From NCBI RefSeq assembly GCF_023159225.1, contig NC_063174.1, forward strand, positions 29,719,983 to 29,783,982: 64,000 nucleotides of DNA, given 5' to 3'. Within the stretch, counting starts at the first letter, position 1. Each line of letters starts with the position of its first letter. Below, piece after piece: positions 55,365 through 64,000 of the stretch. Origin of the DNA: Perognathus longimembris pacificus (lineage: Eukaryota; Chordata; Mammalia; Rodentia; Heteromyidae). Position numbers and translations under genes: made by a program. A model generated the notes under the pieces. It had not been told where the DNA came from. It made no database searches and saw nothing but the letters and a program-made list of their open reading frames with translations.

Positions 55365-55470
55365 ATTCATTTATTTATTGTCAAAGTGATGTACAGTTTC
55401 ATATGTAAGGCAGTGAGTACATTTCTTATCCAACTTGTTACTTCCTTCCTCATTTTTCTCCCACTTTTTT
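55365..55470 (-). mobile_element. L1 3'UTR end fragment, antisense
   Basis: TTATTGTCAAAGTGATGTAC, AGTTTCATATGTAAGGCAGT and GAGTACATTTCTTATCC are the reverse complement of the L1 3' terminus at 17.7 kb. Confidence 0.75.
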
Positions 55471-55479
55471 TTTTGTTTT

Positions 55480-55870
55480 GTTTTTACTTGTAAAGCGGGA
55501 TTCTTGCTGAGACTCTGTAAGGTTGTTTTGGGTGATAAAGAGCTAATCTTAGAAGACGTAGCTTCTGTTTTGTGGCTAACCCAGAACTTACCCTGTGTTA
55601 CTTTATAGCTGTCATCTTCATTTTCTCTAACTGTAAAAATGCTGCCCGATACTGTAAGTGCTTCATCAACAACTAGTCATGACTTAGGACCTTGTAGTGT
55701 TTTGCTACAGTAACTAGTATAAAGAGCTTCATATGTACAAGTAAGATTATTTGTTTTATACAATAAAACTTCAAGACTAAGATATTTTTGCCTGAAAACA
55801 TTTAGAGATTTCCCTGCTTGCAAAAATTATTCTTCCTTAACTCCAAGCTGCCTCCTATGTTTTCATGTAG
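55480..55870. other. intron-like unassigned sequence
   Basis: No exon or repeat was recognised. Confidence 0.45.
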
Positions 55871-55883
55871 TAAAAGGCTTTTA

Positions 55884-56118
55884 AGCCAGGCATTGATGGC
55901 TTACGCCTGCAATCCTAGCTACTCAGCAGGCTGAGATCTGAGGATGGATATTTGAAGCCAGCCTAGGCAGGAAAGTCCATGATACTCCTCCAGTTAAGCA
56001 CCAAAACACTAGAAGTGGGGGTGTGGCTCAACTAGTAGAATGCTATCCTTGAGCAAAAAAAGGCAAGGAACAGAGCCCAGACCCCGAGTTCAAGCCTCAG
56101 TATCAGCACAAAGTGGGG
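55884..56118 (+). mobile_element. 7SL-headed Geo SINE
   Basis: AAGCCAGGCATTGATGGCTT to AGTTCAAGCCTCAGTATCAG. Confidence 0.87.
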
Positions 56119-56371
56119 GGAAGGTAGCTTTTTTAATAAAAGCCCGCTAATTAATGTATAGTGAATGAGCAAATAAATAAATGAGTAGCTTAGGGAAATA
56201 AATGTATAGCTTCTAACTTGCTATCATAACTACACCTTTTTCCCCTTCATTATAATGTGGTATTTTTTTCCTTTTTTATTAGTGTATAGTAATTATTCAG
56301 AGGAGTGAGTTTGATTGTTATAATTAAGTCCATTGGTGAACAGTTACCTGAAAATCAAGTATGGTTGGTCA

Positions 56372-56592
56372 TTTTCCCACCTCCAAGATTGGATCCAAGG
56401 CCTTGTGCATACTAGGCAAACATGGTACCATTGAGCTACATTCCCACCCTGAAAATTAAGTTTTTGATCAGTAAGCTGCAGATTTGCTTTGGGTACAATT
56501 TTTATTTCTGAAAAGCGTCTCACTATGTTTCCTATCTCAACCCCTTGAGTGCTGGTGCTATAAGTCTGCACACTCATACATACCCAGCCCAG
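56372..56592 (-). mobile_element. old B4-like SINE, antisense, interrupted
   Basis: ATTGGATCCAAGGCCTTGTG to GCTACATTCCCACCC (ID-like), then after about 65 bases CTCACTATGTTTCCTATCTC to ACATACCCAGCCC (7SL-like). Confidence 0.55.
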
Positions 56593-56594
56593 TT

Positions 56595-56838
56595 TTTGTG
56601 TGTATGTGTGAGTGAGTGAATCCAGTCCTGGGGACTGGAACTCGGAGACTGGCCACTGTCACTGGGCTTTTTATTTTCAAGGCTAGCACTCCTTGAGCCA
56701 CAGTTCCACTTCTGGCTTTTGGTAGTTAACTGGAGATGAGTCTCACTTTCTTGCCTTGCTTTGAACCATGATCCTCAGATCTCAGCTTCCTGAGTAGCTG
56801 GGATTATAGTCATGAGCTACCAACATCCTGCTAGCCTG
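56595..56838 (-). mobile_element. 7SL-headed Geo SINE, antisense
   Basis: CCAGTCCTGGGGACTGGAAC to GGTAGTTAACTGGAGATGAG and CTTCCTGAGTAGCTGGGATT. Confidence 0.85.
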
Positions 56839-56889
56839 GTATCTATATTAGCAATCTGTCCATATTCTGTAGGAATAAAACAAATAGAA

Positions 56890-56925
56890 CTACATATATA
56901 TGTGTGTATATATATATATGTACAA
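56890..56925 (+). repeat. (TA/TG)n run
   Basis: ACATATATATGTGTGTATAT followed by ATATATATG. Confidence 0.85.
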
Positions 56926-56984
56926 ACTATCTTGTTCATCTATATTGAGTGAACAAGAGAGTTTGTTGAGACGGAACCTTTTTT

Positions 56985-57145
56985 CTTTCTTTTTTTTTTT
57001 TTTTTTTTTTGCCAGTCTTAGGGCTTGAACTCAGGGCCTGAGCATTGTCCCTAGCTTTTTTTTTTTTTTTTGCTCAAGGCTAGCACTCTACCACTTGAGC
57101 CACATATATGTGGTGCTGAGGAATCAAACCCTAGGCTTCACTTTC
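56985..57145 (-). mobile_element. IDL-Geo SINE, antisense, 5' part missing
   Basis: A long T run, then GCCAGTCTTAGGGCTTGAAC, a second T run in the Geo loop, and TGTGGTGCTGAGGAATCAAA. It stops inside the ID-like half. Confidence 0.82.
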
Positions 57146-57149
57146 CTGC

Positions 57150-57480
57150 ATAGAAAAGAATCCCTGATGAAATGGAGAAGATAGCTGTCATTCATTTGTC
57201 CCACACATTTATCAAGTGTGGTTATGTGCTAAATACCATGAACAAAAGAAGCATGATCTCTTCCCTCATGGATCTTAAGTCCAAAGTGAGAGATAATTCA
57301 CAGTTTATAGTCTTAAGTTCTATAATAAAGGAAATGACCAATCTGTTACCTGACACAAAGAAAAGGTAGGAAAGTCTACTTTGGGCTGTATTATTAGACT
57401 ATTCAAATATAAGGAGATACTTGGATAGATTTTTTTTTTAGTCTGTTAAAAGGAACTTCTGCTTTGAAAAAAATGATTTT
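57150..57480. other. intron-like unassigned sequence
   Basis: A 65-aa frame at 57172 is unrecognised and lacks flanking splice sites of quality. Confidence 0.4.
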
Positions 57481-57481
57481 C

Positions 57482-57720
57482 ACATGCATTCTGGTGGCTC
57501 ACACCTGTAATCCTAGATAGTCAGGAAGATAAAATCTGAGGATCGCTGTTGGAAGCTAGCTGGAGCAAGAAAGTCCATTGAGATTGATCTCCAATTATCC
57601 ACCAAAAAGTTGGAAGGGGTAGTGTGGCTCAAGTGTCATAGCACCAGCCTTGATTAGAGAAAAACAAGTGAGAATGTGATGCTCCCAGTTCAAGCACCAG
57701 TACACACACATGCACACACA
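57482..57720 (+). mobile_element. 7SL-headed Geo SINE with short (CA)n tail
   Basis: CATTCTGGTGGCTCACACCT to CAAGCACCAGTACACACACA. Confidence 0.82.
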
Positions 57721-57724
57721 GTGA

Positions 57725-58380
57725 TTTTCCTTTTAGCCCAGCACTATCCCTATCCATAAAGCATCTCGTTTCACAATTTGTGGATTTAATGAATAATACT
57801 TTTGTTTTGGAGACAGATTCTATGAACAGAAGTCTGTAGAGGCAAATGCTATTGGTCATTTTTTCCAGTGAGGACATGTCATATGTGTGAAATATTAAGA
57901 AGCCCAGTGTTTGTTGTCTTATGTACTTAATGTTATATTTCCCCTTTCAACCTAAATATACAAGGTTATCAGCAAATACTGACACAAAAAAAGGATGGAT
58001 TGGTATATGAAATCAGCTATTATTTTCTAGGTCAGTCTGAATCCTTAAATATGCACAGATTAAAAAATAGCAAAGTAGGAATTTTAATCCACTTCTGAAT
58101 TTGTAGACAAATTGCCCCAAACTGACAAGTTTGAATTAGTTAGCAGATGAGGCTATTTGAAATCATAAATACTAGAATATTAGAAACCTAAAAAGATGAA
58201 ATATCTGCTTCTAACATTTTCTTCAATATTATGTTTATACCATAATTGTTAATGAAAATAGGTCATTGTCTAATTTTCATAATCACTAGAGCCCTCAGAC
58301 TAAATTTAGCTTAGATATTTCTCAAGCAATTATTCAGTATACTTAGCAAATTTTACTTTTAAAGCCTGATCAAAAGAGTA
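57725..58380. other. intron-like unassigned sequence
   Basis: No exon or repeat was recognised. Confidence 0.45.
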
Positions 58381-58385
58381 TGTTT

Positions 58386-58581
58386 GGGGCTGGGAATATG
58401 GCTTAGCGGTAGAGGGCTTGCTTTGCATGCATGAAGCCCTGAGTTCTATTCCTCAGCACCACATCAACAAAAAGTGAGAAGTGGCACTGTGGCTCAAGTG
58501 GTCAAGTGTAGCCTTGAGCAGACAGAAGCCAAGGACAGTGCTCATGCCCTAAGTCCATGCCCCAGGGCTGGCCAAAAAAAA
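58386..58581 (+). mobile_element. IDL-Geo SINE
   Basis: GGGGCTGGGAATATGGCTTA to CCCCAGGGCTGGCC plus A. A short GTATGTT repeat on both sides may be the target duplication. Confidence 0.9.
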
Positions 58582-58847
58582 ATGTATGTTAAAAATTTGA
58601 GACCACTATCTTATACAATATGTAATTCAGATCGTAGCACATCACATCTAGAAGATATGAATACATTAAAAGTCATAAAACATGAAGATAACATCCAAGG
58701 TGGCTAGGCTCTATAGCATTAGTCTTTGTGAAACTCTTAGCATCTGTAAAACTGGTCATGATTTGAATAATTGTAAACTTTTACCTAATTTGGCAAGAGA
58801 TTATTTTTTTTAACAATTTTGATGGAGGAAAAATGATCTTTAAGTGG

Positions 58848-59090
58848 GTCACTGGTGGCTCACACCTGTAATTGTAGCTACTCAAGAGGCTGAGATGTGA
58901 GGACTATGGTTCAGAGCCAGGCCTGGGCAGAAGAGTCTGTGAGACTCTTTATCTCCAATAAACTACTCAGAGAAAGCTTAAGAGGTAGTGTGGCTAAAGT
59001 GGTAGAGCGCTAGTTTGAGCACAAAGAGGCTCAGGGAAAGCTCCTAGGCCCCGAGTTCAAGCCCCAGGACTGGCAGAAGAAAAAAGGTTT
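58848..59090 (+). mobile_element. 7SL-headed Geo SINE
   Basis: GTCACTGGTGGCTCACACCT to CCCCAGGACTGGCAGAAGAA. Confidence 0.88.
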
Positions 59091-59246
59091 TTTTTAGTTT
59101 TGATTGTTTCTATTGAGTTTTTTGAAATTTTGTTTTTTAAGCTTTTATTTTGGCACATTTAGTTCAATAGCAGTTCATTTGCATTAGACTCTTGAAATTT
59201 ATTTTGAAGGAAGATAAGCAAATAATTCTGTCAAAAAAGCATATTT

Positions 59247-59466
59247 GGGGCTGGGGATATAGCCTAGTGGCAAGAGTGCCTGCCTCGGATACACAAGGCC
59301 CTAGGTTCGATTCCCCAGCACCACATATACAGAAAACGGCCAGAAGCGGCGCTGTGGCTCAAGTGGCAGAGTGCTAGCCTTGAGCGGGAAGAAGCCAGGG
59401 ACAGTGCTCAGGCCCTGAGTCCAAGGCCCAGGACTGGCCAAAAAAAAAAAAAAAAAAAAAAAAAAA
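59247..59466 (+). mobile_element. very young IDL-Geo SINE with target duplication
   Basis: GGGGCTGGGGATATAGCCTA to GGCCCAGGACTGGCC plus a long A run. AAAAAAGCATATT lies at 59233-59245 and again at 59461-59473. It shares diagnostic bases with the copies at 43,117 and 20,365. Confidence 0.95.
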
Positions 59467-59474
59467 GCATATTA

Positions 59475-59480
59475 GTGCTC

Positions 59481-59531
<51 letters not shown>

Positions 59532-59581
59532 GGCCCCTGCGCAAGGATGACACGCAAATTCATGAAGCATTCCATATTTTT
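59475..59581 (+). pseudogene. U6 snRNA retrocopy
   Basis: The full 107-nt U6 sequence runs from GTGCTCGCTTCGGCAGCACA through the ACAGAGA box and the GCAAGGATGACACGCAAATT region to TTCCATATTTTT. It differs from the canonical mammalian RNA only at 59562 and 59569 (both G to A at CpG sites, RNA nt 88 and 95, in the 3' part). U6 is the catalytic spliceosomal RNA. True U6 genes depend on an upstream PSE and TATA box. Here the upstream sequence is a SINE A-tail, and a duplication (A)nGCATATTA lies on both sides. It is therefore an L1-mobilised retrocopy and probably silent. Confidence 0.96.
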
Positions 59582-59664
59582 TAAAAAAAAAAAGCATATT
59601 AGCTTGAGGCTAGAAGATGAAAGAGTATTTGGCAGCTGGAAAAACAGTATAGGCATTTTCTATA

Positions 59665-59666
<2 letters not shown>

Positions 59667-59701
<35 letters not shown>
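59667..59701 (+). repeat. (TG)n microsatellite
   Basis: A pure GT run of about 35 bases, not at a SINE tail. Confidence 0.92.
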
Positions 59702-59703
<2 letters not shown>

Positions 59704-60014
59704 TCCAGTCGTTTCTTTTTAGTCTTTTTTTGTAAAAGTATGTAGAAACCTACATAAAACCATAGTGGTAGACTTAAACAACTTTAATTCACTTGTCATA
59801 AAATTCATTCCTTTACATTTACATGTAGTTTTTGAATGGTCACAGAATTATGTAACCAGTACCACAGTTGGCTTTTGTATGTGGCTCAACTGGTCCCAGA
59901 CTCTTGGGTTAAAAAATCTTTCTTCATGGGCTTCATGAGTAGTTGGGACTAATCTGTTTCCTACAGACTAGCCTATTTTGGATATTACATATAAATGGAA
60001 TACAGATAACTTTT

Positions 60015-60175
60015 TTTCCCCAGTCCTGGGCCTGAGCACTGTCCCTGGCTTCTTTTTGCTCAAGGACTCTACTACTTGAGCACTTTCTCTGTATATGTGG
60101 TGCTGAGGGATCGAACCTGAGGCTTCATGTATGCTAGGCAAGCACTCTACCACTAAGCCACATTCCCAGCCCCAT
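60015..60175 (-). mobile_element. IDL-Geo SINE, antisense, with internal deletions
   Basis: CCAGTCCTGGGCCTGAGCAC to CTAAGCCACATTCCCAGCCCC. About 35 bases of the family are missing in the Geo half. Confidence 0.85.
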
Positions 60176-60179
60176 TGTT

Positions 60180-60815
60180 AGCTTTTTGATCAGTAATTTT
60201 ATTCTTGGAACACATTATGCATGCTCATGGAATAGCCTATTTTGAATAAATTACTTTCTTTTACAGTTTAAATGTTTGCTTCCTTATTTGACACACAAAA
60301 AAATTTAGTAGTTGGGAGACTGTATTCAAATTTAAACCAAAAAGGAAACTCATCACTCATAGCTTTACTCAAAAAAATATGACTATTGTCCTTACTGGCA
60401 TTCGTGCTCTCATGTGAGTTCACTGAAATGTTCCCTTTACATCTGGCTTGCTCTGGATTTTATCACTGTACTTTCCTGTTAAATCCAAGAATAAGAGATA
60501 ATTAAAAGCAAGAGAGAAAAATAGAAGAAAATATTGCTCAGATTGTGGAAGGATTAGAGCCGGAAGAACAGGATTAGAAAGAATATTTCAGGGATTTTGA
60601 ATTTGTGGGCAGTAGAATAAAGTTTGGAAGTATTTGCGAGAGTAGTATCTCAAGAAACAAGGCAAACATGTTACAATGTAGTGAAGATATGTGATTTCTT
60701 TAAAAATTTTTTCTCAAGTTTGCATTTTAGCCATATGTCAGTGAAACACAAAAGATCACTACATTTCTGACAAGATTTAATACCCTTCAGATGTTTTCTT
60801 TTTAGAACTTCTTGT
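60180..60815. other. intron-like unassigned sequence
   Basis: No exon or repeat was recognised. Confidence 0.45.
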
Positions 60816-60821
60816 AAGAGT

Positions 60822-60905
60822 TTGCATTACTGGAGTTTAAACTTTAGGCCTTGTACTTACTTTCTACACAGACAATCTAGGATAGAAGCCATATTTCCAG
60901 CCATT
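60822..60905 (-). mobile_element. ID-type SINE monomer, antisense, degenerate
   Basis: GCATTACTGGAGTTTAAACT to AGAAGCCATATTTCCAGCC. Confidence 0.45.
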
Positions 60906-61182
60906 GTTTAGGAATTTTGAAACCAAATCGTAATATGCTTTCTTTTTGAGTTTTTCCAAGATCTTTACCTAGACCTATTGCAGAATAGGTATAATCTCTG
61001 CATATAATCTTAGGATTCTTTTGTAGAGGAATCTCCCAGAGGGCTAAATTGCTACTATTTTCCCAAGGGTTCTGAATTAGGAAGAGAATCCTGTTCTGGG
61101 TTTTGTCAGTACTCAGTGTGCTGCCCTGCTGCCTTAGAAGTCTATCATTAGCTAGAAGAATGGAAAGAATTATTTGATAGGT

Positions 61183-61237
61183 AATGCTGTTATCTACATG
61201 CAACATATAGCCAGACATTTAGTCAGATTGTTTCAGA
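61183..61237 (+). repeat. direct repeat copy 1 (about 55 bp)
   Basis: TAATGCTGTTATCTACATGC and AACATATAGCCAGACATTTA recur with few differences at 62,082-62,137, about 900 bp away. Confidence 0.75.
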
Positions 61238-61383
61238 AGTATTTTAGCATAATTTCATCAAGGTCTGGAAACTCACATGGCCCAGTTGTGATTAAAAGAT
61301 TTTGATTTTGAAATTGTCTTGCCTGATGTGCTTTAATTTTTAAGAGCTTTATTTTGAGAACAAACTTAAAATGTGCTGTAAGC

Positions 61384-61580
61384 GGGCTGGGAATGTGGCC
61401 TAGTGGTAGAATGCTTGCCTAGCATGTATGAAGCCCTGGGATTCCTCAGTACCATATAAACAGAAAAAGCAGGAAGTAGCGCTGTGGCTCAAGTGGTAGA
61501 GTGCTAACCTTGAGCAAAAAGAAGCCAGGAACAGTACTCAGTCCCTGAGTCCTAAGTCTCAGGACTGGCAAAAACAAAAG
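61384..61580 (+). mobile_element. IDL-Geo SINE
   Basis: CGGGCTGGGAATGTGGCCTA to TCTCAGGACTGGC plus A-rich tail. Confidence 0.9.
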
Positions 61581-61783
61581 TACATTAAAAATGTACTCTT
61601 AAAAAGTGCACAAAGAACTGCCACATCTGCCTAAATGACCAATTAACATCTTCCCACATTTGTTTTATAAACTTTATTTTTCTTCCTTTTGTTCATGCAT
61701 ATTCTCTTGACACAATAGCTTAAGTTTTATTGAACCATTTGGGACTCAATGTCAACATCATGCCTCTTCACCCATAGAAAAAA

Positions 61784-62030
61784 AAGCCAGGCACCCGTGG
61801 CTCATACCTGTTATCCTCGCTATTCAGGAGGCTGAGATCTGAGGATCACAGCTCAAAGCCACCCCCGGCAGGAAAGTCTGTGAGACTATCATCTTCAATG
61901 ACCCACCAGAAAACTCAAGTGGCACTGTGGCTGAAGTGGTAGAGCACTAGTCTTGAGCTGAAGAGCTCAGGAACAGCACCCAGGCCGACCAAGTTCATAC
62001 CCCTCGCCTAGCCGACAAAAAAGCAAAAGT
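61784..62030 (+). mobile_element. 7SL-headed Geo SINE
   Basis: AAGCCAGGCACCCGTGGCTC to CCCTCGCCTAGCCGACAAAA. The 3' end (CGACAAAA) represents a different Geo end variant from CCCCAGGACTGGC. Confidence 0.87.
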
Positions 62031-62081
62031 AGGACATACTCTTAATTATAGTCCCATCATCAAATTTAGAAGACATTTAGA

Positions 62082-62137
62082 TAATACTGTTATCTATATG
62101 TAACATATAGCCAGACACTTTAGTCAGATAGTGTCAG
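62082..62137 (+). repeat. direct repeat copy 2 (about 55 bp)
   Basis: TAATACTGTTATCTATATGT and AACATATAGCCAGACACTTT match copy 1 at 61,183. Confidence 0.75.
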
Positions 62138-62264
62138 TTTTTCCAGATATGGACCTTATAGAAGTTCTCATTATTAAAAACATAAATTCATCAGTAAAGC
62201 TTAGTTTCTTTTTTTAATTTGTTTTCTCAAGCTGCCTGTAGTGTTAATTTTCTTTCTCTTGCTC

Positions 62265-62362
62265 TCTCTTTTTGTGCTAGTACTGAGGCTTGAATTCAAA
62301 GCCTCTCTCTCTTGCTTGGCTACTTCTCAAGGTTGGCACTCTACCTACCACTGGAGATACAT
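62265..62362 (-). mobile_element. degenerate Geo SINE, antisense
   Basis: GTGCTAGTACTGAGGCTTGA to CAAGGTTGGCACTCTACCTA. Confidence 0.55.
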
Positions 62363-62483
62363 ATCCACATACTTCCTCTTCTTACTTTCTCTTTTTGATA
62401 GGGAGTTTAATATTCTATGATTGCTGAAACAAACCAAGTCAATGAGAAGTAGCTTAGGAGCCTGCTTTTAAAGCAATTTAAAA

Positions 62484-62703
62484 CGGGCTGGAGGTTGGGA
62501 ATATGGCCTAGTGGCAAGTGTGCTTGCCTCGTATACATGAAGACCTGGGTTCAATTCCCCAGCACCACATATGCAGAAAATGGCCAGAAATGGCGCTGTG
62601 GCTCAAGTGGTAGAGTGCTAGACTTGAGCAAAAAGAAGCCGGGGACAGTGATCAGGCCCTGAGTCCAAGGCCCAGGACTGGCATAAAAAAAAAAAAAAAA
62701 AAA
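62484..62703 (+). mobile_element. IDL-Geo SINE inserted into the 5' end of another
   Basis: AGGTTGGGAATATGGCCTAG to GGCCCAGGACTGGC plus A. AAAACGGGCTGG before it and after it is the target duplication, and CGGGCTGG is itself the first bases of the older SINE that continues at 62,704. Confidence 0.88.
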
Positions 62704-62910
62704 CGGGCTGGGAATATGGCCAAGTGGAAAGAGTGCTTACCTCATATATATGAAGCCCTAGGTTCCATCCTTCAGCACCGCATATATAGAAAAGGCCAGA
62801 AATGGCACTGTGGCTCAAGTTTGGTAGGGTGCTAGCTTTGAGCAAAAAGAAGCCAGGCCCTGAATTCAAGCCCCAGGACTAGCAAAAAAAAAAAAAAAAA
62901 AAAAAAAAAA
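62704..62910 (+). mobile_element. older IDL-Geo SINE, flanked across the pair by a duplication
   Basis: CGGGCTGGGAATATGGCCAA to CCCCAGGACTAGC plus a long A run. CTAAAGCAATTTAAAACAT after it and TTAAAGCAATTTAAAACG before the younger SINE form its target duplication. About 25 bases of Geo are deleted (CAGGCCCTGAATTC follows GAAGC). Confidence 0.88.
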
Positions 62911-62999
62911 TGGTCTAAAGCAATTTAAAACATATTTTCTAGTTTGGATAATAATGCTTATTTAGTGCTAGCATAGTTTTGTATTGTCTTCACATATAA

Positions 63000-63310
63000 A
63001 TGACAACTTTGCCAGGGATGTAATTCTTGGAATATACCTTTTTTCCCACAATTACAGGTGTTACCTTGTTATTGCCTGTCATCTGAAAGTTATATAGAAG
63101 TCTGAGGCCAGCCTGATGTAGTTGTTTCTCTTTTCTTGGGAGGCATATTTAGTTTGTCTGAATTGTTACATTCTTGAAATTTTTAATAATAATGTGTTGG
63201 TGTTGGTGAGTTTCTATTTTGTGCTTAATGAATGCTTTAAAAATCATTGAATTTGTATTTTCTTCAACTTAAATTTCCTTTTTCTTGGGAATTTTAATGT
63301 CCATCACTTG
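63000..63310 (-). mobile_element. possible old L1 fragment, antisense
   Basis: GACAACTTTGCCAGGGATGT, AATTCTTGGAATATACC and ATAATGTGTTGGTGTTG resemble an antisense stretch of old mammalian L1. Low confidence because similarity is patchy. Confidence 0.35.
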
Positions 63311-63324
63311 ATTTTCTTTTTTCT

Positions 63325-63520
63325 TTTTTGCCAGTCCTGGGCCTTGGACTCAGGGCCTGAGCACTGTCCCTGGCTTCTTTTTGCTCAAGGCTAGCACTCT
63401 GCCACTTGAGCCACAGCGCCACTTCTGGCCGTTTTCTATATATGTGGTGCTAGGGAATTGAACCCAGGGCTTCATGTATATGAGGCGAGCGCTCTACCAC
63501 TAGGCCGTATTCCCAGCCCC
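63325..63520 (-). mobile_element. IDL-Geo SINE, antisense
   Basis: TTTGCCAGTCCTGGGCCTTG to GCCGTATTCCCAGCCCC. TTGATTTTCTTTT before and TTAATTTTCTTTT after look like the target duplication with one change. Confidence 0.9.
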
Positions 63521-63905
63521 TTAATTTTCTTTTAAAATATGCTAATTACGATGTTGAATTTGCATTCCTTATGGGGTTTTTTGCTCCACTGTATTCACTT
63601 TTGTCTCTTGTGCTTATTTGCATACTATTTTTGTTGTTACTGTTTTATCCCTTGCTGATTGTTACTATAGAGTCTTCAGTCTTGATTGCTTCTCATTTAA
63701 AACACTGTGATGATTTTTTTCTAATCTCCCAAATTCATTTTCGTAGCTTTGGTAGTACTTTCATTTTCTAGTTTTCTTATTTATCATCTCGTTTCATAAA
63801 CCAAGTTGTCAGTTATTTCTTCTTAAGTAGTTTTTTAGGTTTTCTTCTTTCCTCTAGGGTGAAACAGAATGACATGTCCTCAAGTTCTTTTTAGTTTCGT
63901 TTTGC
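63521..63905. other. T-rich intron-like sequence
   Basis: No exon is supported. The 66-aa frame at 63571 is rich in L/F/S from T-rich composition. Confidence 0.4.
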
Positions 63906-63911
63906 TTTGTT

Positions 63912-64000
63912 TTGTCAGTCCTGGAGCTTGAACTCAGCGCCTGAGCACTATCCTCGGCTTCTTTTTGCTCAAGGCTAGCACTCTACCACTTGAGCCACAG
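63912..64000 (-). mobile_element. Geo-containing SINE, antisense, cut by the window end
   Basis: TTTGTCAGTCCTGGAGCTTG to ACCACTTGAGCCACAG. The remaining half lies outside the window, so IDL-Geo versus 7SL-headed cannot be decided. Confidence 0.85.

Noticed and set aside
59475..59581. U6 as a functional snRNA gene
   Set aside because: It sits in a SINE A-tail, lacks room for PSE and TATA elements, has two substitutions, and shows a target duplication typical of retrocopies.

Overview
The window is rodent nuclear DNA, almost certainly from a geomyoid rodent (kangaroo rat, pocket mouse or pocket gopher lineage). The main evidence is the dominant short interspersed element. It is a dimer with an ID/tRNA-Ala-like left half followed by a right half ending in a CCAGGACTGGC-type 3' end and an A tail, which matches the IDL-Geo SINE described only from Geomyoidea. 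A second abundant family joins a 7SL-derived (B1/Alu-like) head to the same Geo half. Old mammalian repeats (MIR, L2, MER5-like and Tigger-like transposons, old L1) lie underneath. No bacterial, plasmid or CRISPR features are present.

No complete protein-coding gene is visible. From 1 to about 45 kb the window is repeat-rich intergenic (or very large intronic) DNA. It holds old L1 ORF2 pieces (8.4-9.0, 11.0-12.2 and 29.6-30.3 kb) and a younger 5'-truncated L1 with the ORF2 C-terminus and a full 3'UTR (16.77-17.82 kb). It also holds a 3'-truncated 7SL RNA retrocopy (7.7 kb), an unidentified processed mRNA 3'-end retrocopy (30.3-30.9 kb), and a 471-bp solo LTR of class II type with a 6-bp target duplication (32.67-33.14 kb). 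A (CAG)22 tract lies at 26.45 kb, with many (TG/AC)n and purine tracts elsewhere.

The one clear gene-related landmark is a CpG island at about 45.1-46.95 kb. It has a perfect CRE, tandem GC boxes, an E-box, an octamer, a (GGC)n run and a good splice donor at 46439 on the + strand. I read it as the promoter and non-coding first exon of a + strand gene whose first intron fills most or all of the remaining 17 kb. One weak candidate internal exon lies at about 49.0 kb. The gene cannot be named from this window.

From 47 to 64 kb the presumed intron is again dense with SINEs. It includes a near-perfect U6 snRNA retrocopy at 59.475 kb inserted into the A-tail of a very young IDL-Geo SINE, so that three copies of the same target sequence remain. 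Several nested insertions with intact target-site duplications give a relative chronology of retrotransposition. The window shows no evidence of a new molecular system. Its most interesting content is nested retroposition, a young SINE subfamily, a templated inverted duplication and unidentified retrocopies.
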